NCBI RefSeq assembly: GCF_037042905.1
Contig: NW_026974140.1
Location: forward strand, 12,349,001 to 12,413,000
DNA: 64,000 nt
Source of the DNA: Lytechinus pictus
Taxonomy: Eukaryota > Echinodermata > Echinoidea > Temnopleuroida > Toxopneustidae
Direction of reading: 5' to 3'
The position numbers and the translations under genes were made by a program. The notes beneath the pieces were generated by a model that was not told where the DNA came from, did not search any database, and saw only the letters and a program-made list of their open reading frames with translations. This document shows, in pieces, positions 12,002 through 22,134 of the stretch (within the stretch, counting starts at the first letter, position 1; the number at the start of each line of letters is the position of its first letter).

Positions 12002-12140
12002 TTTTAGAATCCAAGCAAATGTCATGACATGAACAGCTGAAGTGTGATGCCTCATTCACTTCAGATCATTTTTTTTAAAGGAATGGGAGGACAATCATAT
12101 CAGGACATTTGGTTGGGGCTAAACTTGGGGTGTAAAACTA

Positions 12141-12996
12141 AGGGTGCGTTTATCCGCCACTTTTTTACCCTAGAATCATGATCTGAATCATGATTCAAAT
12201 CATGATTCTGCAGAATCACGATTGCGTTTAGTCGAAATTGAATATAATCATGATTAGAATCACAAACATGAAACACAAAAAAAGGGGCGTTTGGAAAGAC
12301 GTTTCTGCAGAATCACGTACGAAAATGTTCGAATAAACGATATCGTGATTACAATCATGATTCTATGACCTCACTGTTGTGTCGGGCTACTTTCGGTTTG
12401 ACTCTGGCCAAGCTCAAGGCGCTCTATATGCTCATTGTATGTACATGATTATGTACTACGCATTCATTTCTTGTCATGTTCAAGTTCTGTGTTGGTCATC
12501 GCATCGTCCACTACTTTTCATTTTTTGGTCATGTCTTCAAGTTCTAGTATAAAACTAAATGAATTAACTGGACAGACAATGATCTCAGTTGTTGTTGAGT
12601 ATACAGTATCAATATGGGATCAATATCAAATTGGATCTACGCTGAAATTCACTTCCGAACACCATTTTGGATAAACTAACAAGATGAATAGAAGCATATG
12701 GACCCTATATGATAGAAGTAAACAAAATGAGATATAGACTGAATTCTGGAAGCAAAAGATTTTTCGAGAGCCGAAACACGTGCGAAAAACTTCCTCTGTC
12801 AAACTGCGCACTAGTGATGCGCACTGGATTGGCCCGAATCTGAGGAGAAACAGCATTGGAATGAAGGTCGTCTAAACGCTGATTCTGTGATATTGTGATT
12901 CATGTTCGTGTTTTGAATCAATGTTCGTGTTTTGAATCATGATTCAAATCATGATTCAAATCATGATTCTGGCTTGAGGTCGCATAAACGCAGCCT
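12141..12996. mobile_element. MITE with AATCATGATT-rich ends
   Basis: The left end AGGGTGCGTTTATCCG and right end (inverse) AGGCTGCGTTTATGCG are followed inward by repeated 'aatcatgattc' palindromes (12173-12208 and 12938-12971). Flanks share AAAAC (12134-12138 and 12997-13001), so a target duplication of 5-8 bp is possible but decayed. No transposase. The ends resemble hAT-type elements; that assignment is inference. Confidence 0.7.
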
Positions 12997-13186
12997 AAAA
13001 CAAGTGCTCAATTATGAATTGACAAGTGTGGGGAATGTTGTGGTCTTGTGGTTTCGACTCTTATCTTTCAATCAGAAGGTGGGTTGGAATCCCTGCCATC
13101 TGGCCATGGTGTGTTTTCCTTCAGCAAGAAATATACCCACATTGTGTTGCACTCAACCCAGGTGAGGTGAATGGGTACCCGGCAAG

Positions 13187-13453
13187 CAGGGGCGGATCCA
13201 GGATTTTTTGAAAGGGGGGGGGGGGGCACATTTTCCCAGAGAAAGAATTTGACAAGCAAAAAAATGAGGGTTTCGACCCAAAATTAAAGGGATTTCGTCC
13301 ACGAAAAAATTTGAAGAGCAAAAAAAAGGTCTTCACTTTCGAAAGGGGGGGAGCACACTTCTGTTTCAACAGCATTTTTACATTACAAATTTTAATTGTG
13401 CCTCAAAAGGGGGGCATGGGCTGGCTGTGCCCCCCCCCCTGGATCCGCCAGTG
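13187..13453. mobile_element. hAT-type MITE with 8-bp target duplication
   Basis: Direct repeat CCGGCAAG at 13179-13186 and 13454-13461 brackets a 267-bp element with inverted ends CAGGGGCGGATCCAGG and (inverse of the right end) CACTGGCGGATCCAGG. The interior has G-runs near the left and C-runs near the right, so the element can fold on itself. An 8-bp duplication is diagnostic of the hAT superfamily. Confidence 0.88.
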
Positions 13454-13598
13454 CCGGCAAGATTAATTCCTTTAATGCACCAAGCGCCTTTGGTAGCTGG
13501 AGCTACAGCCGGGTAATTTAGAGCGCCATTAAATAGGCAACTAGATAAATCGGCGCCTCACAAATGCCTTTATCATCATTATGGGCTATGGCCGTAAT

Positions 13599-13886
13599 CA
13601 TTGGCGGCGGAAGCCAAAAAATTTAGGGGGGGTCCACCTGAAATTTTGGGATGGACACAGGTACAAAATTGGACAAGCACAAAAAAAAAGTTATCAACGA
13701 ACCAAAATTTTAGGGGAGACCACAAAAAATTTAGAGGGGTCCACCTGAATTAAGGGGGGGACGCAGGAAACAAAATTGACAAGCAATAAAAAAAAAGGTT
13801 ATCAACAGAAATTTTAGGGGGCTCTGCCCCCCCCCCCCCACCTCAAATTTAGGGAGGGACAGGTCCCCCTGCTTCCGCCGCCTATG
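13599..13886. mobile_element. hAT-type MITE with 8-bp target duplication
   Basis: GCCGTAAT at 13591-13598 and 13887-13894 flanks inverted ends CATTGGCGGCGGAAGC and (inverse) CATAGGCGGCGGAAGC. The 288-bp interior contains two diverged copies of a ~110-bp unit ('ggggtccacctgaa...acaagca...ggttatcaac'). It lies 137 bp from the related element at 13187-13453. Confidence 0.87.
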
Positions 13887-13994
13887 GCCGTAATCGATCC
13901 TAAGTTTAAATCTGATTATTTTTTATTTAACAGAAGGAAATAGACAAAACGTAAAATTGCTTCCCCACAACTGACAAAGTAATTGAATCATTTT

Positions 13995-14044
13995 TCCACC
14001 CACTGAAATATCCTTTTCCACCCACTGAAATATCCTTTTCCATA
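13995..14044. repeat. Short tandem duplication
   Basis: Two copies of a 24-bp unit beginning 'ccacccactgaaatatcc' stand head to tail about 150 bp upstream of the Gemin8 start codon. Confidence 0.8.
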
Positions 14045-14189
14045 TTAAAATAAGCCTAAAGGATTTTAGAAGTAAGGGTAGAAATTTCAAAATTATTTCA
14101 TTATTATTTTAGTAAAAAAAAGTCATCTTACCAAACTAAGCCATGTATCTTCTCTTTATTATTACTACACTAGGCATACAGTTTTAGAC

Positions 14190-14963
14190 ATGTCTAAGGC
14201 AGTAAGAGATGAAGACATAGATGGGACTGTTGATGAGAACTCGAGTGATGGTCCTTGGTATTCAGATCCCATATATGAGCGTTACTGGAATCACTACAAG
14301 AAAATGAAAACCTGGATGCAGGATCAGAAGCCTGTACAGGACTCTTTGATGAATGTATGGATGGCATCCTTCCAGCAGTACTTGCATCATTATCAATGGT
14401 GGATGTACCAGAACTCGATGATGAGTAGAACCTTCCCTCAACATCATTTGCATCACTCATTTACTCCATCACCTTGGCACTCTTATCCTTTAAGAACTCA
14501 TCATCATCGTCACCATGATAACTTCTTTCATAGCCATCATCCATACAAACCTCATCCAGGAGCAACGAAATACCGTGTCAACAAACAGTATGTAACTGAT
14601 CAGAGTGACGTTGATTATAGCGGTTTCAGCGAGACGCCACAGGATGACGACGATGAAGGCCAGGTCTGCGCGGGAGGTGAGGAGGAAGAGTTTGAAGTAG
14701 AACTGAGCGAGGAGATGCGGCAGTTCTTTCTTCAGTCCCAGAAGCATCGGGAGGAACTGAAGGAGCTCAAACTGGCTCTGAACCAAAAGAAACCTGTAGA
14801 AAGGACTAAAGATGTGGGTGGGACAAGGGAAAGTACAAATGAAGACGAACCCTGTGAAGATGAATTTGAAATAACTTTCACCAGTTCCAAGAAGAATAAG
14901 AAGAAACATATATTGGGTGCCCCTGTAGAACAGCCTGGTAGGAGAAGAGCAGAGGAGATGAAG
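14190..14963 (+). CDS. GEMIN8: Gemin8, coding exon 1
   Basis: Gemin8 is a subunit of the SMN complex, which loads Sm proteins on snRNAs in the cytoplasm and is found in nuclear gems; in vertebrates it bridges SMN with the Gemin6/Gemin7/Unrip module. This exon encodes residues 1-258. The diagnostic N-terminal motif 'PWYSDPIYERYWNHY' is at residues 22-36, matching PWYSHPVYARYWQHY of human Gemin8. A His/Tyr-rich linker (residues 66-120) and an acidic stretch (151-174) follow, then the conserved 'LSEEMRQFFLQSQKHREEL' helix (172-190) and 'PVEQPGRRRAEEMK' (245-258). The start is the ATG at 14190 (gacATGt). The frame is open upstream but has no in-frame ATG close by. The exon ends at ATGAAG|GTGAGG. 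With exon 2 the protein is 298 aa, longer than the ~242-aa human protein because of the linkers. The bases 'ggcatacag' before the ATG could be a splice acceptor for a 5' UTR exon not located here. Confidence 0.92.
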
Positions 14964-15689
14964 GTGAGGTTAAAGCTCTCCATCTTAACAATCTCAACAA
15001 CTCCCTCCCTCTCTTTGTTGTCCTGATCCTTTAGGAGAATGAAACCACGTTACTGCAACTTTTACACCATTTTCCTATAAAGAAACAGATCATCAAAAGT
15101 TTGAGAAAAAAATTAATGAAAAGTAAGAAAGGTATAAGCATTTGAATAATGAGATCACTAATGCTAAATTGCTATGTAATGTGTGATCATACAGTTCAAC
15201 TTCCCTATTACCTTTGTACATATTTGACTAATATTTCCTTTTTTTTAGTCTTTCTATAGATCAGGAGGTATATTTTAAGTGTCCGAAGCAAAGATTGGAT
15301 ACGGTACTTCATTTTCTGTATTTGCCCTACTTGAATATGATCAAATTTTTTCTAATTTTGTTTCCTTTTATTTTGCAAATTTGTTAAACTTTGGTGGTTT
15401 CTGTGCTTTGTTGTTTATTCAAGATATTTGTTTAATTATTATTATTAAGTACTAGTATCTTTACCATGAAATACATAATTTCAAACTGTGTTAATAGATT
15501 TGGGGGGAATACTTCTCTTTTTTGTTTATATATCTATTAATTTTTAGTTTGCAGTATTTTGATGTGGTTTGTAGAAATTTAAATAGTTTTTTTTTTAAAG
15601 ACTGTCCATTTGACTGACTTTTTTGTCAAGCATGATTTTGATTTATCTTGTAATAATTTTTTTCTTGTTCTTTTTTTTTCTCTCTTTAG
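14964..15689 (+). other. Gemin8 intron
   Basis: A 726-bp phase-0 intron from GTGAGG (14964) to a strong polypyrimidine tract and acceptor 'tttttctctctttag' ending at 15689. T-rich throughout. An apparent continuation of the exon 1 frame to a stop at 15026 is intronic. Confidence 0.9.
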
Positions 15690-15812
15690 ATTTTGTATGG
15701 GAAGGATTCACCAGCCATTCATGGTATGGAGACTGCTATTCAGATGCAGTTTGACAGGAACTGTGACAAAAAGCAGCCAGCTTTCTGGCCAACTGTACCC
15801 CTGAAGATGTAG
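15690..15812 (+). CDS. GEMIN8: Gemin8, terminal coding exon
   Basis: In phase 0 after exon 1, this encodes 40 residues, opening ILYGKDSPAIHGMETAIQ and closing FWPTVPLKM before TAG (15810-15812). It aligns closely with the C-terminus of vertebrate Gemin8 (RLYGDSAAKIQAMEAAVQ ... YWPVIPLKF), including the DxxCDxKQP segment. This is the most conserved part of the protein and confirms both splice sites. The exon lacks its own ATG, so it is missed by ORF-only searches. Confidence 0.93.
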   Translation: MLYGKDSPAIHGMETAIQMQFDRNCDKKQPAFWPTVPLKM

Positions 15813-15912
15813 CCCTCATGGAAACTGAAAAATACTTGCAAGATGATAAAGCCTTACCCAGTCAATCTTTCATGGGTTTACCCTTAATACTGTGATAATT
15901 TTGTGAACTTCA

Positions 15913-15918
15913 AATAAA
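15913..15918 (+). terminator. Polyadenylation signal AATAAA of Gemin8
   Basis: Canonical AATAAA 101 bp after the Gemin8 stop codon, followed by T/G-rich sequence, consistent with cleavage near 15930-15940. The 3' UTR would be about 120 nt. Confidence 0.75.
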
Positions 15919-16246
15919 ATACATGTCTTTATGCCTACTGATAATTTGTCCTTACGGAGGCAGCCATCCATATTCACAGGATCTGTAAAAGCCTTTGCTG
16001 AATCCAGTTTGTGTGACCATGTCCAAATCCATTTCATATCACTTGACTGCATAATATGTTATGATCATTTTGCTTACCAGACATACAGTATTTCATGATT
16101 AGTGTGCACAGTCTCTTTTGGATATCATTATTATGAAAATATTACTTTTTTGTGTAGTGATCCCAATGACAGGACCGGGCACTTGACCATAGTCTGTGTA
16201 CAGAGTGCACAGACAATCTAACCTTCCAGCCATCAGCGCCTTTTAA

Positions 16247-16840
16247 AGGTCAAGTCCACCCAGAAAATTGTTGATTTGAATCGATTGAGAAAAATCAAAC
16301 GAGCATAATGCTGAAAATTTCATCAAAATCGGATGTAAAATAAGAAAGTTGTGACATTTAAAGTTTTGCTTATTTTTCACAAAACAGTTATATCCACAAC
16401 TCAGTGATATACAAATGAGAGAGTCCATGATTTCCCTCACTCACTACCAGTATTTCTTTTGTTTTTTATTGTTTGAAATATACAATATTTCAATTTTTAC
16501 AGATATGACAAGGATCAACTTGACTTAACCATAAACCTTTAAAATAATGGTAATTCCACACGTTCAGGGAGGAATATTTTTTTTTTTTCACATGACAATG
16601 AGAAAATTAGAATTTTTCATATTTCATACAATGAATACAAAAGAAATAGTGAGTGGGTGACGTCATCAGTCTGCTCATTTGCATACCGACCAGGATGTGC
16701 ATTTAACTGTTTTGTGAAATTAAGCGAAACTTTAAATAGGTCATAACTTCCTTACGTCCGATTTTGATTAGATTTTCAGGGTAATGCTTGTTGGATTTTT
16801 TCCCTTTTAAATCAGGTTTTTGTTGGGGTGGACTTGTCCT
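16247..16840. mobile_element. Kolobok-type MITE with TTAA target duplication and ~145-bp inverted arms
   Basis: TTAA at 16243-16246 and 16841-16844 flanks ends AGGTCAAGTCCACCC and (inverse) AGGACAAGTCCACCC. The arms remain similar inward through 'catcaaaatcggatg' / 'aatcaaaatcggacg' to a shared 'tttcacaaaacagtta'. The right arm holds TGACGTCA (16658-16665) and ATTTGCAT (16677-16684); the left-arm counterparts are decayed. No transposase. The TTAA duplication with AGG ends suits Kolobok better than piggyBac. Confidence 0.85.
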
Positions 16841-17120
16841 TTAAAATTTAATGGTAAAACTAGGGCAAGTAGATGCCTTTCCTGAACAATTTTCTTTGAT
16901 CATGTTTATCATATCTTACATGAGTCCTTACAGAGACAGTTTCATCATTTTTAAATCTAAAAGCCGGTATACTAACTTTCCACCCAATTGTAACCATCAA
17001 TCTGTAGTCATGATAACACAGGTGGAAATAAATGCATGTTTTGAACATCTTCTATTCATAATGCCATGATTAGAAAAAAAAAATTGTAAAGAAAATATTG
17101 TTTATGATATATTCCACATG

Positions 17121-17311
17121 CAGGGAATAATTTTGCTTCCAAAATTTGATTAGCATTTTTTTTTTTGGGGGGGGGGGGGACAATAAGTGAAAAATTCAAC
17201 TAAGTTCTATACAGTCCTGTGTAAAACTCTGCTACACAAAATACTTTGCGTGTAGCAGTCTTTAAGAATGTGGAGCAAATTGAGAGGTGATACCAGGAAA
17301 ATTATTCCCTG
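17121..17311. mobile_element. hAT-like MITE flanked by CACATG
   Basis: Inverted ends CAGGGAATAATTTT at both sides (17121 and inverse ending 17311) are flanked by direct repeats CACATG (17115-17120, 17312-17317). The interior has a G-run (17167-17179) and a short palindrome 'ctgctacac...gtgtagcag'. A six-base duplication is shorter than the usual hAT eight, so superfamily is tentative. Confidence 0.75.
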
Positions 17312-17360
17312 CACATGTGTCTTTATCGAGATAGTCCTCTATTTGTACAAGATCTATAAT

Positions 17361-17426
17361 AGGGTCATTTTGCCTCCGATGAAGATTCTGCTAGGATCGA
17401 AAGCTTAGGCCCCTTTTTGACTTTCT
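17361..17426 (+). mobile_element. Penelope-like element remnant with hammerhead-like core
   Basis: A 66-bp insert between perfect direct repeats AAGATCTATAAT (17349-17360 and 17427-17438), read as a target duplication. The insert contains CCGATGA (17376-17382), a 6-bp stem GATTCT/AGGATC with loop GCT (17384-17398), then GAAA (17399-17402). This is the order of a hammerhead ribozyme core (CUGAUGA-stem II-GAAA) with U4 changed to C and one extra A. Hammerhead-like motifs are known from the ends of Penelope-like retroelements. Extreme 5' truncation fits target-primed insertion. Family assignment is inference; activity is unlikely. Confidence 0.45.
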
Positions 17427-18039
17427 AAGATCTATAATTGATAAATAATGACATTTTTCAAATTTAAACAGCAATTTGAATCTTGATTTAAAACACAGGA
17501 CACAAACATGATCAGTATAAGAGATCACCTTACTCTTTGGCCTATGCACATATTTGGTTTCAAAATACTATAACTCACAATGGCAATAGGGCTTCCAAAC
17601 TTAGAAGAAAAGACCTTACAATATGGTGTTGCGATATAAGTACCTAACTTTTCTTTTCTTGGCATACTTAGATCAATGATTGGATCCCACAGAGAAATTA
17701 TCCCCAAACCAAATTTGTCTGTATTGTATTTCTACTATTGTAGTTCTAATAATAGAAACACAACACTGAAGAAAAGATGGGGATGTCAAAGAAAAGAACA
17801 AGAAAAAAAATGGGAAAGACAGAAGATAGTGTAGAAGATAGAGAATAACAAATGTGAAAGGAGGTCTTCTATTGCACTCTTTACATGTACAGTATATTTG
17901 TAGTGCACTAAAAACTTGGTATTTAACGTTTTAAGAAGATACATTCAAGTTGAAGTTATATTGAAAAAAAATCTGATTAGTGTGAAATCATCACAATTTT
18001 TTGGTAATTTTTACATTTTTGTACATGGTTTTGGAAAAA

Positions 18040-18105
18040 AGTGGGGGGGGGGCTGAAGCCCCCCAGCACACCCCCCCCCCCCCCCCCCCGCTTCCGCGGC
18101 CCCTG
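18040..18105. mobile_element. hAT-MITE right-end fragment with long C-run
   Basis: 'gggggggggctgaagccccccag' type G/C block, a run of about 20 C (18070-18089) and the terminal 'gcttccgcggcccctg', similar to the right end of the element at 13599-13886. No left end is visible. Long homopolymers make the exact length unreliable. Confidence 0.4.
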
Positions 18106-18613
18106 ATTATAGTAATAGCTACATGATATTACCGCGGTCATGATCACTACATACTTAGGACATGCTTGACTTCCTTAGTGAAGCAAAATACTTGTCAGCC
18201 TGTAAAAACATAAATTGCACAAGCATGAATTTTCAATATGCATTTACCATACGTATTTGAAAATGTCAATTTTTAACTTGAAATGTTAAGCACAAACTGT
18301 ATATATATTTATATATCAATTTGAAATGAAGCCTTGGTATTTTCTCTTTTGTGGGGAGGGGCGGGGGTCTTAATCAGCTTCCACGATTAACGGTAGGAAT
18401 AGGACTTGGGGAGAGTTTCATGATAGCTATGTCATTGATGATGAAACCCTCGCATCTGATTGGCTGAGAGCAAGATAGTAGGTGAAAATCACTTGATAAA
18501 GCTCTTCATGAAATGCTCCCTAGGTCTACAAATACTACTGTAATATTGAAATTGTAATAGAGCTCACCAATTTGAAATACATGTAGAATAATCCTTTTTT
18601 CTCACTGTTTGAT

Positions 18614-18726
18614 CACTGGCATAAATCCAAACGGTGGACCTTTTGTTCAGGGGGGGTGTGAGCTATTGAGTCACCCCCCCCCCCCCCCCCCCTTGAATAG
18701 TGTGACGTCATGGATTTACGCTAGTG
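18614..18726. mobile_element. Short MITE (113 bp) with C-run
   Basis: CACTGGCATAAATCC (18614-18628) is inverted as GGATTTACGCTAGTG (18712-18726), with flanking GTTTGAT / GTTTGAA (18607-18613, 18727-18733), a slightly decayed target duplication. The middle is almost entirely G- and C-runs. Confidence 0.65.
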
Positions 18727-18733
18727 GTTTGAA

Positions 18734-19989
18734 TGTTCTACAGTAAATAATTTGAGAGTGGTCAGAGATGGGAGAGGATGGTATACAGAAGATTGGTGAA
18801 AGAGCTAACTGGAATATTGTGATACCAAATGAACTTGTTGTAGTTGAATAATGATGATAACATTAATCATGAATAATAATGATAATGATAAGTATAATAG
18901 TAATAATGACACATTTTACCAAGGGTAGCCACTTCAGTTCCGAAAACTGTAAATGATAAATAAGCATTCAACAATCATATTCAAATCCCCAGATCCTCCC
19001 CAAAGAAAACAAATATAATATTTTAAAAATAAAACATAATAAAAAAGTGCATGAAACAGGTTAAACAAGTCACTTCAATTGAAAGTTTGAATGATTAACC
19101 AACATAATGTCCAGACCTTTTGGATACTTTTTGATAGGCACTACAGTGAGAATCGAAATTAGCAATATAATACAAAATTGATTCTCAATGACAAAAGTAT
19201 TCTGAATATCAGATAGCCTGTTCAAATTATGTTCCATGGATTAGAAAAAAAGAAAAATATTCTCTTGAAAATTACTTAGGAAGAGGTCGAAAGCAAAACA
19301 GGGAGGGGTAAGAGAGATCGAGGGGGGGGTTGATCAAAGGTGAAAGAGGTCTAGGGTGGTATACAGAAGAGGGATGAATAAAAAGTAAAATATGAGAAGC
19401 ATGCATGGCAGGGGCAGGATATATATATTTCGTGAGAAATAAGATTTTTAAATGTGAGAAAATTGGATGTCGCCTTTGGCATATTATAGCCACCCCCCCC
19501 CTCCTTATTTACATGTAACTCGAGGTGTTCTAGTTCTTATACGGAAGAGAGAATGAACGTGTGAGTATCACTCCCACCTGTTCCGGGTATCTGGTTATGC
19601 AGTCTTTGCAGGGCATACGGTTTTAATGTAGCGGAAACTCCGTTACATAGTTATACATTAGATGCGTAGATAACTGAAGAAGAAAAACATTTAAGTGCCT
19701 TAAAATGCATGTTGAATTATCTTATTTCATAATCACATGAAAAAAAAGCAATTGAATACCACTTTTTTTAATGTGCTCATGAAGGAAAAATCCATTAAGA
19801 ATGTTATATCACTTTTTTTTTTTAATTGGGGGTTTCAATTTCGATTAACTTCTCACCAGAGTAGGCCCTACTATGTGAGCGGGAGCTGTAATTTTTTTAC
19901 TTATCGTTTTAGAAAAGACTTCAATAATATTTTTGATAACCTCTTGGGAATAATGCAATCTCGAAGGCAATCGACTCAATCTCCTCATC
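18734..19989. other. Intergenic, no gene recognised
   Basis: AT-rich. An (ATR)n-like microsatellite lies at about 18850-18908. Two short G/C runs (19322-19329, 19493-19501) are present. Open frames here are short and show no family resemblance. Confidence 0.5.
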
Positions 19990-21480
19990 AGTGGTGTAGC
20001 TGGGATTTATTCAGCACGGGGGGGGGGGCTTGATCTGTTGTAGGGGCTCCAAGATAAAACGAAAATCTGAGATTTATTCTCAGAAACACAATGAGGTATC
20101 TCACAAGGCCTCAAGAAATAACGCGAAAGCGCGATCAGATTTTTTTTTCATGTATTTTATCCTAAAAGCTTAAGTAGTTGTTATAATGAACACGATGCAT
20201 ATCTGATTTTTCATTTTTTTTACTGTAATGATCAAGTTGGTTAAGTTTGAAAGTAAATAAGCTTGGTGAGTTTCGACTTTTAAATTGGCAAGCACATTTT
20301 GTAACTATGAACAGAATAAGTATCTCACTAAATAATTGATGCGAGCGCAAAGCGCGATCTTAAAAATTCAATTTTCCGACTAGAAAACTGAAAATGTACT
20401 TCTCGTAATAATTAATTTAAGTATCTTACTTAACAATTTATGCGAGCGCGAAGCGCGATCTGAATTTTTTTCCGACTTTAAAACTGCAAATTTCTATCAC
20501 TTATTGTAACTATGAACAGAATAGGTATAACAGAATAGGTACCCTACTCGACATGTTCCTACCAATCAGTTATACCTTCCTAAGCCCAAAACAGATAACA
20601 AAAACGTTCCTTTTCATATATTGCAACCAAACTTCAACTCCCTACCACTTCATATTCAAACATCCCCTTCCCTCCAAATCTTCAAAAGACGCCTTAGGCA
20701 ACACCAAACCCTTTGAACAGATTTTCTATGTAACCATAATGACCATTGTCTTATCATGATCTTTTTTTCGTTACTCGTACTTGCCCATCATGCTTTGTCC
20801 TTGTGTTTATATATTATTTTCGTTGTTTTACACTAATTTAATTTATGATTTTTTTCTATGAAAGGCGTTGTTTTATTCATTTTCATTCACTGTTTTTATT
20901 TCTGTATTTGTTGTGTAAATCATGTATGTACACTTTGACAGGGCTCCCTAGTAAAGCAGGCCTTTTGGCTTGAATGGGACTACCCTGTCTTTTAAAGAAA
21001 ACGTGAATAAATAAATAAGTAAATCTCACTAATTGATGCGAGCGCAAAGTAGGAACTGAATTTTTTTTTCGACTTTTAAACAAGAAAATTTTAGCTCCTT
21101 ATTATACAGAATAGTAAAATAGGTATCTAACTAAACAACTGATGCAAGCGCGAGCTGAAAATTTTGATTTTCCGACTTTAGAAAAGTTGATGTTTTATGA
21201 GTAGGCCTACTTTTTTTGACTACCCGAAAAGCGGACATTCTGAGCAATTTTGACAGGATTGATATAGGCCTACCTTATTAACAGTTTGTGCTATATAGCG
21301 CAAGAGAAATTAGTTTTTTTTTTAGATTTTGACCCCCTAAATGGGACATTCTATGGAAAGGAGGGGTATTCTCTCTGAACAAATGACATTTAAATCGTCC
21401 TTTACTAAAGAACACACTGTGTACTCCCCAACTGCGAGCGCGAGCAGAATTTTTTTTATATACTGACTTGAGAAGGACTC
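19990..21480. repeat. Tandem 'gcgagcgc' repeat, unit ~101-106 bp, interrupted
   Basis: Motif 'tgatgcgagcgcaaagcgcg' and relatives occur at 20338, 20439, 21035, 21140 and 21432, with a weaker one near 20118. Between copies the unit contains 'aactatgaacagaataggtatctcact' type sequence and 'ttttccgacttt'. Spacing is 101 bp between the first two intact units and 106 bp across 21035-21140. A LINE tail inserted between 20543 and 21020. The left edge near 20001 also shows 'gtggtgtagctgggattt', which looks like the end of another MITE family. Confidence 0.7.
20545..21020 (+). mobile_element. LINE 3' end, heavily 5'-truncated
   Basis: The frame 20627-20716 reads PNFNSLPLHIQTSPSLQIF..RRLRQH, the C-terminal 'xxFWNSLPxxIxxxxSLxxFKxxLKxxL' signature of CR1/L2-type ORF2, with the Trp codon missing. 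About 290 bp of 3' UTR ('gggctccctagtaaagcagg') ends in (AATA)n at 21006-21017, the typical microsatellite tail. The 'gcgagcgc' repeat resumes immediately afterwards. Confidence 0.8.
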
Positions 21481-21705
21481 TTTTGAGCTCTGATACCATT
21501 TCTAATTGTTTTTCTCTTTTCTCTTCCTCTTTTTATTCTTTTTCTTTTCTTTCCATTTTTTTTTTTGCACTACCATGGGGGGATTACTTTGTCCCATGGA
21601 TCCGCCTATGTATATTGACCTGAAAAACTAACAGTTTTAAGGACTTGTGTACGTGGGATCCATGCTTGGAGAGGATACGCTCCTCATTAATCAAAGCGAG
21701 CGCGT

Positions 21706-22096
21706 TTGAACATCAATTCGGCCCACCCCCTAGTTCGAACATCGACTCGGCGCCCCCTAGTTAAAAAAACATCAATTTGGCGCCCCTATTTTAAACATCA
21801 ATTTTGCGCCCCGTAGTTTGAACATAAATTTGTCGCCCCCTTCTTTGAACATCAATTTGGCGCCCCCTTCCCTAGTTCGAACATCAAGTCGGCGCCCCTT
21901 AGTTCGAAAATCAATTCGGCGCCCCCTAGTTCAAACATCAATTCGGCGCTCCTATAGTTATAACATAAATTCGGCGCCCCCCCCCCCTAGTTCAAACATC
22001 AATTTGGCGCCCCCAGTTTGAACATCACTTTAGCGCCCCCTAGTTCGAACATCAATTTAACGCCACCTAGTTCGAACATCAAATCGGCGCCCGGTC
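21706..22096. repeat. Minisatellite, about fourteen 27-bp units
   Basis: Units of the form 'gaacatcaattcggcgcccc' + 'ctagttc' run head to tail, varying by point changes and C-run length. The 27-bp period is a multiple of three, which opens a frame with repeated NINLAPPS-type peptides; this is a by-product and not a gene. Confidence 0.9.
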
Positions 22097-22134
22097 AACA
22101 TAAAAATAATGGGCGCTTCCACCCATTTATTAGT

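Noticed and set aside
14490..14909. Antisense open frame of 139 codons
   Set aside because: Shadow of Gemin8 exon 1 on the opposite strand.
14964..15026. Continuation of the Gemin8 frame to a stop
   Set aside because: Intronic read-through past a good GTGAGG donor; the true C-terminus is in the exon at 15690.
20338..21434. Possible CRISPR-like array
   Set aside because: Repeat units are ~100 bp, diverged and without regular unique spacers; the genome is eukaryotic.
21818..22021. Open frame with repeated NINLAPPS-like peptides
   Set aside because: A consequence of the 27-bp minisatellite whose period is a multiple of three.
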